A stretch of 64,000 bases of DNA from Tuctoria greenei (lineage: Eukaryota; Streptophyta; Magnoliopsida; Poales; Poaceae), in NCBI GenBank assembly GCA_036927565.1, contig JAYESD010000001.1:71009751-71073750 (forward strand). The letters are read 5' to 3'. Shown here one piece after another: positions 19,815-31,850 of the stretch; positions within the stretch are counted from its first letter, which is position 1, and the number at the start of each line of letters is the position of its first letter. The notes beneath the pieces are model-generated. The model made no database searches and was not told the DNA's origin. It saw only the letters and a program-made list of their open reading frames with translations. The translations under genes were made by a program, and so were the position numbers.

Positions 19815-20840
19815 GTGTCCCCATCAGCTGCTGACTGAGTTGACTTTCCTTTTATTTATTCTTTCCTTATTTTTGCTTGTACGATCAGTTTCCTAGGTGC
19901 AGCCAGGTTGTACGACCAGGGCTCTTTGCGCCAGGGCTCTGGCCGTGGGTGGCTTGGTTTTTCTTTTTTATTTATTTATTTTCATTTCCTAATTATTTTG
20001 TATTCTTTATTTTTATATATATTCTTTGTCTTTTATTTTTTTCTTCCTTTTACCATATATATTAATTATTTCTCTTCCTTCTACATTAGATCATTCTCTT
20101 ATTATTTTTCTTTCGCGTGCGGCAAGGCTATTTGTGCAGTTAGTGATCAGACTAGTGGTTGATTTATGTTATTATTTACATATCTGGTGTAGTGAAGTAT
20201 TAAAATAAATCAAACTGTAGAGTATCGGACTAGTCTGTTTAATACCGGACAACAAGTCCATTTCGGTACAGAGAAGTATATCGGAAAGTCCGGTATGGTG
20301 CCGGACAAGTCCGAAGTTTGTATAGTAAGGGACTTCAGACTAGTCTGTTGTTGTAACAGAAAAGTCAGTGGCGGAGAAAATATGATTAAGCCTGTGCATA
20401 CCGGACTAATCCGATATTTTACCAGACAAGTATGTTGTTGTCCAATAAAGGCTTTCAGACTAGTCCTTTATTGTTTGGACTAATCCGGTGCCTGGCTCAA
20501 TTTTTAGTTGCATCTTTATTTCTAATTCTTTTACTTTGTTCCTTCTTATCCTACTTATTTTTTTGCACGAATTCATCATATAATTTAATTATATATATAT
20601 ATATATATCTTTAGTCTCCTTTATTTTATTATACTATATTTGTTATGGCAAATAAATTACTTTAGAGTATTAATTATGGTAATTATTTTTCAATACTTAA
20701 GTATGAATACAAAATACAAGATGAGATGTATATATTTTATATTTTTCTTTATAAAAAAACAATTTATATCTATTATCAAATCTAAATTCCCATTTAAGTT
20801 TTTAATTTGCCAAAACTCGAAAAATCAGTGTGTCGCCACA
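19815..20840. other. AT-rich interval with repeated palindromes, no gene
   Basis: No ORF with recognisable homology. Between about 20225 and 20490 there are about nine variants of a GGAC-W-AGTCC-type palindrome (for example CCGGACAAGTCCG near 20302), the same motif that crowds the U3 of C2's LTRs. An AT dinucleotide run lies at about 20589-20608. It may be a decayed LTR fragment; its ends are not evident. Confidence 0.4.
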
Positions 20841-21549
20841 CTATCTGCATATGGAAGAGTCCTAAACAGTTATGTTAAGTTTGAGTTAGAGTCCAAGTAG
20901 GATTAGAGCTCTAATTTGGATTGAGTTGGCTTTGGGCTGGTTATATAAGCAAGAGAGGCCAAAACTCATAGTAAGACGACTTTGGGACTGTTCCTCTTCT
21001 ATTTCTTGGAATAAGAGATCGTAGTTTAGAGTAGCTTTTGTGCCTTGTTCATCCGATTTGTTTTCGTCAAGTCTTTCTCGTCGAGTTTCTGCGCTGCCCG
21101 ATCTTTCTTCATTGTTTTGATCATAACTCAAGTTTTACAAATCCAATTGACGTGATTCTTTTTGTGTTGTCTTCAAAACTCAATACTCTATAATATCTAA
21201 AAATTTCACGATCATTGGATTTGTGTTTTTTGAGTTACACAAGCTTCTTGGCGGCTTATCAGATATGTTTGTTCTTTGTTACAACAGATTGACCTTTGCT
21301 CAGGGTTTCGGTCATAACTTGAGTTTTACTTGACGATTCCTTGTGATTCTTGTTGTGGTATCTCTGTGACTTGATTATCAACAATATATACTAGTTTTTT
21401 CATGGTTCAACTCATCTAGATAAGTCGCACACATAGTTTCTTTACCAGATTAGTTTTCTACCAAGGGTTTTTTGATGCTTACGCTGAAAACGTTTTGATC
21501 TATCATTCACCCCTCTCTGGTAGATTTTCATGTGCTCTTTGATCCTACA
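20841..21549 (+). repeat. Truncated 5' LTR of C1
   Basis: Aligns to 38371-39018 of the 3' LTR from CATATGGAAGAG to GATCCTACA. Homology stops abruptly at about 20841. It keeps the TATA box TATATAAG (about 20943-20950) and the transcript-proximal part, but lacks the U3 start. Confidence 0.85.
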
Positions 21550-21551
21550 AT

Positions 21552-21564
21552 TGGTATCAGAGCC
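21552..21564 (+). other. Primer binding site of C1 (initiator Met tRNA)
   Basis: TGGTATCAGAGCC, two bases after the LTR, is the classic copia primer site complementary to the 3' end of plant initiator methionine tRNA. Confidence 0.9.
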
Positions 21565-21624
21565 ATGGTGCTCTAATCTTTGTGATGTGCACGTGTTTTG
21601 ACTAATCGTCATAGAGAAATACTC

Positions 21625-22841
21625 CGCAAAACCTTGTGTGTTCAGTGGCATTAATTTTCTGGTTTGGGAGGCACAATTGGAGGCTTACATACATGTGCAA
21701 GGCTTCACCATAAGGAAAAAGGTGTACAGGCCCTTTGACATACCAAGAAATGATCAAGTCACAGCTACAAACATGAGAGACCTCAAAAACAACAATAAGG
21801 CGCGAAACTTGATCATACAAGGATTGACTCAAAGCGACTTCGATCGTGTTGTTCATCTCCGATCTGCGTATGATGTGTGGAAAGCACTATGTGACTAGCA
21901 CGATGGTTCCAATACAATCAAGGAGGTAAGAAAAGATATGTTCAAGAATGAATATATGCGCTTCAAAATGCAACCCAGTGAGTCAATTGAGAACCTTTTT
22001 GCTCGCTTTAATAAAATTCTCAGCAACTTACGTAGCGTCAATGTTAATTTTTCGAATGCTGAAAATGCTAGGAATTGTTAAGTGCATTAGATATGTCAAT
22101 TTGGTAAACAAAAGTTACATCTATTCGTGAATCTACTGTCATGAGTACACTTACTTTAGATGTTCTATATTCTAAATTGAAAACTCATGAACTTGACATA
22201 ATATCACGAAAAAATTCTAAGAAGTCTCTTGCATTAGTTTCGCAACATGACATGCCTAATTCTAGTTAATCCTCATCTTGTGGTACACTTGATTTGCTTT
22301 CCACTCTAACGCTTGAACAAATTGAAGAGTTTCCAGAGGAGTAATAGCACTTCTCTCTATTCAGTTCTCAAAAGCATTGCAAAATGTGAGAACTAGAAGG
22401 AGAGAAAGTGGTGGACCTCAACAATACTTCAACTGCGGTGAGTTTGGACATTTTTGTACAAATTGCCCTAACCTTTCAGGCTCTACTCCTCATGATGAGA
22501 AGCAAACAAAGTTCAAGTCCTCCTCCTCAAACAATAACAACAACGAGAAGAAGAAGGGTTTTATGGGTCGCCAATTGGTAAGTAGTTTTGTTTCCGCACT
22601 TCAAGAACATGGCTCCAGCAATGTGGACATCAAAAATGACGAACATGAAGAGAATTTGGCAAATATGTGCTTCATAGTGGGCAACTCAAGATCAAGTATA
22701 GAGGAAGTAGAACACAACAGCGACGATGAAGAGGTATGTCCCGCTTATGAAGAAATGTATGATTCTATTTATCGTGCCACTATTATACTTAAGAAAAAGG
22801 ACAAGAAACTTAGGGACAATGTGTTAAAATTGAATCACTAG
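21625..22841 (+). pseudogene. Gag of C1
   Basis: Copia gag (UBN2-type): FSGINFLVWEAQLEAYIH, then ARNLIIQGLTQSDFDRV and AYDVWKALCD, RMKFKMQPSES-like helix, and later a CCHC zinc knuckle at about 22420-22470 reading YFNCGEFGHFCTNC. The first Cys of the knuckle is Tyr. A TAG at 21896-21898, a shift near 22070 and a stop near 22342 break the frame. An Asn/Lys-rich stretch and an acidic tail follow the knuckle. Gag forms the particle and binds RNA. Confidence 0.8.
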
Positions 22842-23006
22842 AATCTGACATTAATATCTAAAATCTTTGATTCCTAGTTATGATTCTTGTTCCTCATGTG
22901 AATTAATATATGAACAATTGTCCTCTTTAAAAAGTGCGCACACCTCCACACTTGACAACTTGAAACTGAGAAGAACAAAAAGCTTGCTGCATTTAATGAT
23001 AAAAAC

Positions 23007-23846
23007 ATGAAAGATGTTAGCTGTTCTACAATTGATTTGCATTGTTATACTTGTGATAAGCTTGATAAGAAACTACATGATGCTTTGTATGATTTATATT
23101 CTCATGAAGTTAGTTCTAATTGCAAATTAAAAGGAAAAACTTCATGTGAAAATTGCCTTAATATGTCCAATAAACTTGATGACATGCATAGGACACTAGA
23201 TTATTTTTGTAATGCAAATAAGTATCTAAACTTGCTGCTGAATTCTTTTGAAAATTGCAATGATAAAACTGGTTTACGTTTTGATTCTCATGCTCATTCT
23301 AAAGCACATCCACCTAAGGTTGTTAAGTCACTAGCAAGTGGTCTGATTCAAACTGTTCCTAAACATAAGTCTGCAGGAATTTTGTCTCATTCGGTTGCTG
23401 ATAAACATGTTGCTTGCTCATCTAGATATGAACACAAAGTTAAATTCCATTGTACGTACTGTATTAGAGATAGTCATGTCATAGATTTTTGTTATAGACT
23501 ATCTAAACAAAAAAATAAGCAAAGAATGCTAGCTAGATCTCATAACTCTAAAGCAAAATCTGCTGCATGTGCTGAACCGAATGTTGGACATTTGCAATAT
23601 GCTTTGATGAGTAAAAAACATGCAAAGTTTGTTCCCAAACCTTCTGTTTTTCTTGCTACACATGTAACACCTCGTAGGTCAGTAGTTGGGTACAAGAATT
23701 CTCAAACTTTGGCTCATGAACCTGTTGTTTTATCTCAGATTTTGCGTGTCATTCCAACTGGACGTTGTGTGACTCGGTACTGTATTCCTAAATGTCTTTT
23801 GACTAACCCTAGTATTGAGTCATCGATGTATTGCTATGCTATGTAG
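23007..23846 (+). CDS. Gag-pol linker region of C1
   Basis: A 279-codon open frame between gag and protease. The N-terminal part has paired Cys motifs (HCYTCDKL, SCENCLNMSNKL) and a helical, charged middle; a further CTYCIRDSHVIDFC element resembles a second zinc-binding motif. This is the usual position for the long tail of SIRE-like gag proteins. I assign no separate function. It is one of the longer open frames left in C1, and gives way to the protease frame at 23856. Confidence 0.5.
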   Translation: MKDVSCSTIDLHCYTCDKLDKKLHDALYDLYSHEVSSNCKLKGKTSCENCLNMSNKLDDMHRTLDYFCNANKYLNLLLNSFENCNDKTGLRFDSHAHSKAHPPKVVKSLASGLIQTVPKHKSAGILSHSVADKHVACSSRYEHKVKFHCTYCIRDSHVIDFCYRLSKQKNKQRMLARSHNSKAKSAACAEPNVGHLQYALMSKKHAKFVPKPSVFLATHVTPRRSVVGYKNSQTLAHEPVVLSQILRVIPTGRCVTRYCIPKCLLTNPSIESSMYCYAM

Positions 23847-23855
23847 GTTACATGC

Positions 23856-24464
23856 TTGAGGAAGGAGAAAATTTGGCTTGTGGATTCAGTTTGCTCACGA
23901 CACATGACCAGTAACAAAGAATGTTCCCTCTCTTTTGTGTCACGTGTAGAGAATGTTACTTTTACCGATAATTCTTCAACTCCTATAATTGCTAAGAGTT
24001 CAATTAGAGTAAATAATCACTACAGTTTGAAAGATGTGCCACTTGTCAAATAATTGAAATACAACTTGCTTTCTGTTTCACAATTGCTAGATGAAAATTT
24101 GGAAATTATTTTCACTAAAAGTTGCTGCAAGGTCATAGATTCTAATGGTGAGCTTATGTTCAACATGTCTCAGTTTGGAAGAGTTTTTAAAGCTAATTTT
24201 GATACGTCATACTCCAAGCATAGGTGTCTAGTTGCTAATGATTCAAAAGACTTATATTTTTGGATCCGTAGACTTGGTCATATAGGCTTTGGTTATCTCA
24301 CACGTGTTAGTGCTCTTGATTGCATATGTGGGCTGCCTAAGCTTAAATTGGACAAAGAAATTGTTTGCTCTTCTTGTAGAAATGCGAAGATAGTTGCAGG
24401 TTCACCTCCTCCACTCACAATGACCATGACAACTGATCCGACCGGGACATCTTTTACATCTTGA
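23856..24464 (+). pseudogene. Protease and pre-integrase domain of C1
   Basis: Aspartic protease signature WLVDSVCSRHMT with Asp at 23883-23885; the invariant Gly of the DSG triad is Val, which should abolish activity. A stop lies at 24051-24053. The pre-integrase zinc region follows, with RRLGHIGFGYL and IVCSSCRNAKI. The first zinc-binding His (normally WHRRL) is Ile. The protease would mature the Gag-Pol polyprotein. Confidence 0.75.
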
Positions 24465-25145
24465 CGCCATAGGTTCACGTATTCAATCTTTTGGAGGTAA
24501 GTTGTATGTGCTTGTAATTGTTGATAACTTTTCTAGATACTATTGGGTTTAATTTATGGCATCTAAGAATGAAGCTTTTAGTCACTTTATAAGTTTAGTT
24601 CTTATACTTTCACTTGACCAACCAGGATCTTAAAATCAATTAGATGTGATAATGAAACTGATTTTAAAAACCAATCATTTGATCACTTTTGTGCTGAAAA
24701 TGGAATAGATTATCAATTTTCTTCACCATATGTACCTCAACAAAATAGTGTTTTAGGGAGAAAGAACACAACCTTAGTTGTGATGGCTAGGACTATACTT
24801 GATGAATATCAAACTCCTAGGAAATTTTGGGCTGATGCAATTGTAACCGCTTGTTATGTCTCAAATCGAATTTTCTTGCGTGCTAAGCTAGGAAAGACAT
24901 CATATGAGCTTCGGTTTGGAAATAGGACTGGTGTCACACACTTTAGGGTCTTTGGTTGCAAATGCTTTGTTAAGAAACATGGTAATCTTGATATATTTGA
25001 ACCTAGATCTATTGATGGCATGTTTCTAAGTTATCCATTTCATACTAGAGGCTATAGTGTGCTTTTACTTGACGCTAACAAAATTGTGGAGACTTGTGAG
25101 GTTTTTTTTATGAATCTAGCCCAGGTAAAAGATTTAATATTGTAG
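24465..25145 (+). pseudogene. Integrase core of C1
   Basis: Fragments of the DDE core: KLYVLVIVDNFSRY, IRCDNETDF, FSSPYVPQQNSV, then KNTTLVVMARTILDEYQTP, FWADAIVTACYVSNRI and the C-terminal FRVFGCKCFVKKH. The catalytic Glu, expected before RKN, is Gly (GGG at 24756-24758). Several stops lie upstream of 24780. From 24780 to 25145 the frame is open. Confidence 0.75.
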
Positions 25146-25489
25146 GTCTAGATACATATCCGCAGGAAGAGAGTATTTTCATTGAAGATGAAGGAGTGGA
25201 GTTGCTGCCCGAAATTTCAGAAATAAACAATGACGTACTAGCTCTTGATGTTGCTCCACAACCAGCACCAACAACCACTACTGTTGGTTCAGATCTTCCT
25301 CGAGCCACAAGTTCTTCGATTTGTGATGAACGTGAAGAAGAAGGAGCTTGTGAAGTGTCTACTCCCCTCTACGTCCTCAAAAGTCATCCTCCACAACAAA
25401 GTCACACCGTCCAGGTTTTACGATTCAAACTCTCATGCTCATTTTGCTTTTGTTGCTTCTTTTGAACCCAAAGATATATCACATACACT

Positions 25490-26340
25490 CACTAATGAAT
25501 CTTGAATTTTTGCCATGCAAGAAGAGTTAGAAAATTTTGAAAGAAATAATGTTGGAAACTTGTACCTCCACCTCAAGGTCACACTTAAATTGGAACTAAA
25601 TGAGTGTTTAAAAATAAACAAAATAAGGATGGGGATGTGGTTAGGAATAAGGCTAGGCTGGTTGCTCAAGGTTTCACACAAGTTGAAGGTATAGATTTTG
25701 ATGAAACTTTTGCTCCCGTTGCTAGATTAGAAGTCATTACAATTTTATTAGCATTTCCTGCATCTAAAGGTTTCAAGTTATATCAAATGGATGTTAAAAG
25801 TGCTTTTCTTATTGGCTACATAGATGATGAGGTTTATGTCAAGCACCCACCGGGTTTTGAAAATCCAAATTTTTCTAATCATGTTTAAAAACTGTCCAAA
25901 GCCTTGTATGGTATCAAACAAGCTCCTAGAGCATGGTATGATAGGTTAAAAACATTCTTACATGAAAATGGTTTTACCATGGGCAAGGTTGATAAAACTC
26001 TTTTTGTGCTTCAGCATGATAATGACTCACTATTTGTTCAAGTGTGGATGATATTATCTTTGGTTGTGCTTCTCATGATCTTGTGTCCAAGTTTTCTGCT
26101 ATGATGAGTTCAAAATTTGGGATGAGTATGATGGGAGAACTTACATACTTTTTGGGGCTGCAAATCAAGCAAACTAAGGAGGGAACCTTTGTGCATCAAA
26201 CGAAGCACACGAAAGATCTCCTTAAGCAATTCAACATGGACACAAGCAAGCCTCTTCGGACACCAATGGGAACAGCAACAACACTTGAACATGATGGAGA
26301 TGGTGAACCATGGATAAAAAAGAATATCAAAGCATGATCG
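25490..26340 (+). pseudogene. Reverse transcriptase of C1
   Basis: Copia RT motifs: ARLVAQGFTQVEGIDFDETFAPVARLE, YQMDVKSAFL with the motif-A Asp, VYVKHPPGFE, LSKALYGIKQAPRAWYDRL. At the YVDD box (about 26044) the Tyr codon is lost in a small deletion that shifts frame; VDDIIFG follows. The thumb (MSMMGELTYFLGLQIKQ) is then open to 26336. A TAA near 25887 also interrupts it. 25146-25489, upstream, is a low-conservation linker. Confidence 0.8.
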
Positions 26341-26578
26341 GGTCACTTTTGTTCCTCATGACATCAAGACCAAACAAACAATTCAGCGTATGTCTTTGTG
26401 TATGATTTCATGCTTCCCCACGTGCTTCACATCGTCAAGCCGTCAAAAGAATTCTCAGGTACTTACATGGAACTTAAGAATTTGGCATTTTTCTTCCTTC
26501 TTTCTCAACTGTTATTTTGAAGGCTTTTTCGGATGCTAATTTTGGGGGTTGTAGGATTGATAGGTAAAGTACTTCAGG
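26341..26578 (+). pseudogene. RNase H of C1, 5' part
   Basis: Encodes the RT-RNase H junction and the start of RNase H (FSDANFGGCRIDR), ending in STSG where C2 is inserted. The last five bases (TCAGG, 26574-26578) are C2's left target duplication. The domain resumes at 35893. Confidence 0.75.
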
Positions 26579-28040
26579 TGAAAGTGCATCTAGGCATTCC
26601 CTTCTAGGTTCTAAACGATTGATGACAAACAAATGAGATCCTAATAAATTTATTTAGATGAATGCATGTCTACAAAGACTAGAACTTATGGTGCACTAAA
26701 AATGTAAGAAATGAGGAGTGAGAAAAGGAAAAGTCCAAATGATCAAGGAAGTGCAAAGTAGATATCAATGTATAGGATGTGTGTGAGAGACACATCCGAA
26801 AAGCTTATATCTTTGCTTAGAGGGTAATGGCTAAAATCAATTAATTAAGCAATACACTCATGCACCAGACAACTTTTTGTTCTCAGACGGACAAGTCTGG
26901 AACAGCACCGAACTAGTCCGTTCAACTCACTGACCTCACTTGGACACGTCCAAACACAAGACAGACAAGTCCGTTCCACTTTATAATACTCACTCAACAC
27001 ATAACACCATGCACCAGACAAGTCCATCCTATTGCGGACTAGTCCGATTGAGTCTCTGGACCCATCACAGACTAGTTTGGACAATATTCTGTTCCAATAC
27101 GGACAAGTCCAGATTACCTTACACAAATTAGGATTTCAGGTGTGCTGCACAATTCACGCAAGTTTTACACAGCACACCGGACTAATCCGGTCCCTAGAGC
27201 GGACTAGTCTGGCTGTCGAGATCCCTAACGGTAACTTTTCTGGAAACTCTATGGATAGGTGATCCATGACCCCACAACAGATACACCGTACACAATAGTG
27301 AACAACCAAGAACCCTAGCACCACCACTTGTTCCAAGAGCATAGAAGCACCTCTTCCCCACACATCTAAAGCCCTTAAAAGTTAAATCTTTTGGGAATCC
27401 AAATTTCGGATAGGGAGATTGTCTTCTACGCATTGCTAAGCTCTTGGGGTTAGATCTCTTATACACTCTTGCATATGTTGTAAATCTTTCAAGTGTGTTT
27501 GATCGCTTTTCTCTTTGTAACTTTGTGTGAGCCCTCAACGTGTGAGGTTGCCCATCGACTTGGTGATTGCCCCCGTGATAGTGGAACTCAAGTCGGCCTT
27601 CGTGGTGACTTGAAGAGGTAAAGGGTCGATTGAGACCCAGCTCTATGTTGGCTCCTCAATGAGGACGTAGATCTCTTTGGTGAGATCGAACATCGGTAAA
27701 AGTTCTTGACTCTTGTGTTTTTGTTATTTACTTTTGCAATCATCGTCATCATCTAGGGCATTGGGTTGATTAATCTTGCAACTTATATTAATCTTGTATT
27801 TCTCGTTGAAATCAATCATCCTAAAAGTTACACAAGTTGTTAGGATAATTTACTTAATTCCGCTGCTGTAACATTTGAGGAGAATACATTGAACAATCTA
27901 TCTTTTCATTGGTATAACTAGCTTAATGGACTAGTCCGTATTGATACCAAACTAGTTCGGCACTCCTTTATTTGACAAATCTGTTAATTGTCAGAGGAAA
28001 AGTTTTCAACGCCTATTCAACCCCCTCTAGGCCACATTCA
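26579..28040 (+). repeat. 5' LTR of C2
   Basis: 1462 bp. The U3 between about 26870 and 27215 carries at least eight copies of the palindromic GGACWAGTCYG motif (for example CGGACTAGTCCG near 27042). The CCCCTCTAGGCCACATTCA end is shared with the 3' LTR. The TATA-like site of the 3' copy is degraded here. Confidence 0.92.
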
Positions 28041-28041
28041 A

Positions 28042-28054
28042 TTGTTATCAGAGC
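28042..28054 (+). other. Primer binding site of C2 (initiator Met tRNA)
   Basis: TTGTTATCAGAGC starts two bases after the LTR; it matches the initiator-Met primer TGGTATCAGAGC except for one G-to-T change. Confidence 0.85.
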
Positions 28055-28094
28055 AAGTATCTCCTTTTACGAGACACACCACTCGAAGAGACAA

Positions 28095-30359
28095 ATGGCC
28101 ATCGACAAGAACAATGAGATCCTGAAATGCCCATCACTGGAGACGAACAATACTCCAAGACGTACGATGAGCTCAAGGAGCAGAACACGATGATGAAGAA
28201 GTGCATTAACTCAAGGCGCTTATAAGGAAGAAGCTTCTAAGCTAAAACGGCAAGAAGGAAGATGAAAAGCCAAAAGGGGGTAGTCATCAAGACTACTCCC
28301 GATATCCTTTTCATTATGAGAAGCTTAACAACTACAATCATTATCTTTCTATTCCCATTGGAAGACCTTCATAGTTTGACTAAAATGATTACTCAATGTG
28401 GAAATATAATATGAAGATGCATCTAATCTCACATAATCCTAGCCTTTGACATATAGTGTGTACATGTATAAATATCCCAAACATCGACGATGAACTCAAC
28501 CTGAAGCAAGAACAAGCAATTCACCGCAATGCACAAGCTGTTGCGGTGACCACTTCATCCTTGAGATGAGAAGAGTTCACATAGGTGGATGGACTTGAAG
28601 TTGCCAAAGACAATTGGGATACACTCGATACTGCTCATGAAGGGAACTGCTCCGTCCGCGAAGCAAAGATTGAGATGCTTGAGAGAGAATTGGGGAGATT
28701 TTCCATAGAAGATGGTGAAACTCCTCAATAGATGTACAACTGCTCTAAGACACTGATCAATAAGATCCGTGCTTATGGAAGCAAGAAGTGGACTGATCAT
28801 GAGGTTGTGAAGACAATGATAAGAGCCTTTATGCCTCGGAATGTCACCTTGTGTTCCATGATAAAAGAAAGTGCGGGGTTTCACAAAATGACCCCGATGA
28901 AGTCCTTGGAAAATTATCAATCACAAAATGATGGAAAAAGAAGCTAAATATGTCAAAGACTTAGCTAAACTTACCTCATCCAAGAAGAAGGAGGTTGCAC
29001 TCAAGGCAACCTGCAAGCCAAAAGGGAAGGAGACTCATGAGACACATGAAGAAGAAGACACTGACGACATATATGGATGATGAAGAGATGGTACTCCTCA
29101 TGAAAAGATTCAAGCACATGATCAGAAGAAGAAGAAGTAGCAACTATAGTGAAGGAAAGAACAAGGAAAAAGAAAAATCCAAGGCTCAACGTACTTGCTA
29201 CAACTATGGACACTTTATGGTTGATTGTCCATATGAGGAAAATAAGAAGAAGAAAAAAGTGATGTCGCAAGAGAAGAAAACTTTCATGAAAAAGAAGCAA
29301 GCACATCAAGCACACATCAGCAAGGAGTGGGAGTCAAACAACGAGTCCTCCTCAGATGATGAAGATGAGATGGCAACAATTGCCATCAAGAAACCGACCA
29401 AGAAGTCTACACTCTTCCCAAACATGGGAGGAAGGGAGAACCACAATCACACTTGCCTCATGGCTAAGGAAGGCAAAAAGAAGGTTCGACTTACACCCCC
29501 TTCCTTACATTCCTCTAATGATGATTTTGATAGTTCTAGTGAAAATGAGGAATTGCTTAATAGATTGAGCAAAGCTGCACTAAGAAAAATGAAGATGTTG
29601 TCGGATGAAATCTTTGACAAGGAGGAGCTTGTCAATCGCCAAGAAGATATATGCTCATCCATGAAAGGAGGAGATATCAAGAGGTTGAACAACTTCTTGA
29701 GCTTGAAAAGGAAAAAAGTAAGGCACTTGATCTTGAGCCAGCTTTGAGTAAGGAAACTTACTCAAAACTAGAAGACTCACACATTGCCATCAAGGACGAA
29801 CTTGCTAACTTGACAAAACTTAACAAAATCCTTGAAGTGCAAGTGGAGTCACTCAAGCAAAGTGGTGCTTCCTCCTCTAAAAGATCACCTTCTCAAAATG
29901 TCAAGTTGACAACTATTAAAACTTGCATATGCTCTAGTAAGAAGGCTAATGTAAAAGTTGAATCCAATGTTTCACATGTTAAAAATCCATCCCAAAGTGG
30001 CATCTTTGACAAGGAAAAGATTAAATATGCACGTAGTACATATATAGTCACAAGACCTCCTAATGTCAAAGATGGTCTTGAGTATACAAATGGTAAAAAG
30101 TTGTCCGCTAATGCTCAACATAAGGATCATATTGCCTTTGTTAAAGAAAAATCACATGAATCTGAACTGCAAACATTATTTCATACTATTGATGCATCTT
30201 ATGTTCTTATGAAAATTAAATTTGGATATATTTATGCTAAATATGCAGGGCCACGCCACAAGAGACCCAAAGCATGTGTGTGGGTGCCAGAAACACTTGT
30301 GACTAACCTTCGAGGACCCAAGCAAACTTGGGTACCTAAAACCAAGACAGAAATCTGTT
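28095..30359 (+). pseudogene. Gag of C2
   Basis: Starts at ATG 28095 and passes through several shifts and stops. Recognisable parts: DYSMWK-like N-terminal helix (28390), DNWDTLDTAHEGN (28610), AYGSKKWTDHEVVKTMIRAFMPRN, then the open frame 28995-29747 with the zinc knuckle region TCYNYGHFMVDCPYEENKKKKK, where the second Cys is Tyr and three residues are missing. Lys-rich and acidic stretches follow; 29651-30379 has a heptad-like coiled coil (LLELEKEKSKALDLEPAL) and Ser/Lys-rich tail. This length and layout fit SIRE-type gag. Confidence 0.75.
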
Positions 30360-30623
30360 TTGCAAGCCTACTCCTCTAGTGGATCAAAATGGGTGCAAGA
30401 CAGTGGATGCGCCAATCACATAACTGGAGAAAGGAGAATGTTCGTAGAGTATGAGCAAAACGCATATCCAAGTGAAGGAATTTATTTCGGAGACAACAAC
30501 CAAGGAAAAGTCCTTGGCAGCGGTAAAATTGAAATCTCCTCTCAACACGCCCTTTCCAACATTTTACATGTTGATTCTTTAGATTATAATATTTTATCCA
30601 TATCTCATTTATGTGACAAATGA
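30360..30623 (+). CDS. Aspartic protease of C2
   Basis: Open 87-codon frame with GSKWVQDSGCANHITGERRMF. The DSG triad at about 30399-30407 is intact. The downstream YFGDNNQGKVLGSGKIEI and SNILHVDSLDYNILS are typical copia protease strands. A stop at 30621-30623 separates it from the pre-integrase frame. Confidence 0.8.
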   Translation: MQAYSSSGSKWVQDSGCANHITGERRMFVEYEQNAYPSEGIYFGDNNQGKVLGSGKIEISSQHALSNILHVDSLDYNILSISHLCDK

Positions 30624-30650
30624 TACAATTGTTTATTCATTAATGAGAGT

Positions 30651-31850
30651 ATGACATTCTTTAGAAGAAGCGATAACTCAATTGCATTCAAGGCAATGTT
30701 GAAGGGAAAACTTTATCTTGTTGATTTCAACAAAGATAAAGCTGAACTCAACACTTGCTTGGTTGCAAAAACTAACATGGGGTGGTTGTGGCATAGATGG
30801 CTAGCCCGTGTTGGGATGAGGAACCTGCAGAAACTTCTAAAGGGTGGTCACATCCGAGGTTTGAAAGATGTCGTGTTTGAGAAAGACAAGCCATGTAGCG
30901 CATGCCAGCGGGAAAACAAGTTGGAGCATCACACCCTGCCAATAATGTGATGACTACATCAAGACTGTTGTAACTTCTTCATATGGACCTCTTTGGTCCA
31001 ATTGCTTATATAAGCATCGGCGGTAACAAGTACGGCTTAGTCATTGTTGTTGTTTTTTTCTAAATTTACCTGGATATTTTTCTTGTATGATAAATCAGGG
31101 ACCAAGGGGATCCTCAAGAAGTTCTTGAAGAGAGCACAAAATGAATTCTCTTCAACCGTCAAGAATTAGAAGTGACAACAGAATGGAGTTGAAAAATACT
31201 CAAGTTGAGGAGTACCTAGAGGAAGAAGGAATAAAACATGAGTCTTCGGCACCCTACTCCCCTCAACAAAATGGGGTGGCCGAAAGGAAGAACATGACGC
31301 TCATTGAGATGGCGAGGACAATGCTAGATGAATACAAGACTTCGTACCAGTTTCGAGCTGAAGCGTAAACACCTCTTGTCACGCCACGAACCGGCTATAT
31401 CTTCACTGACTTTTGAAGAAGATGTTATATGAGCTCCTCACGGGTAACAAACCAAATGTTTCATATTTCTGAGTATTTGGAAGTAAATGCTTTATTTTGA
31501 ACAAGAAACCGAGGACTTCGAAGTTCATTTCGAAATCTGATGAACAATTCTTGCTTGGTTATGATTCGAACTCCTACGCCTATCGTGTTTTCAACAAAGT
31601 TTATGACATTGTTGAAGTGGCACTTGACAAAGTGTTCGATGAGACTAATGGCTCCCAAGTGGAGAAAGTTGATGAGTGTGTGCTAGATCAAGAAGAAGTC
31701 CCATGTCAAGTGTTGAGGAGGATTACACTTGGTGATATTCAACCTCAAGAGCAATCACAAGACTCAAGTGCTCAAAATGTACCTCAACAGGAGAGCAATG
31801 AGCAAGGGGGAGATTCGGCACAAAATCAACATTAGAAGAATCAAGAAGAT
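30651..31850 (+). pseudogene. Integrase of C2
   Basis: Pre-integrase zinc region WLWHRWLARVGMRNLQKL and KPCSACQ (second His replaced by Arg), then core fragments around 30980-31140 with stops, IRSDNRMELKNTQVEEYL (second catalytic Asp present), SAPYSPQQNGVAERKN (catalytic Glu present) and the C-terminal KPRTSKFISKSDEQFLLGYDSNSYAYRVF at 31497 onward. Breaks near 30950-31140 and 31366-31496. Confidence 0.8.

Noticed and set aside
20589..20608. AT dinucleotide run as a promoter TATA box
   Set aside because: Simple repeat without a downstream gene; treated as a microsatellite.
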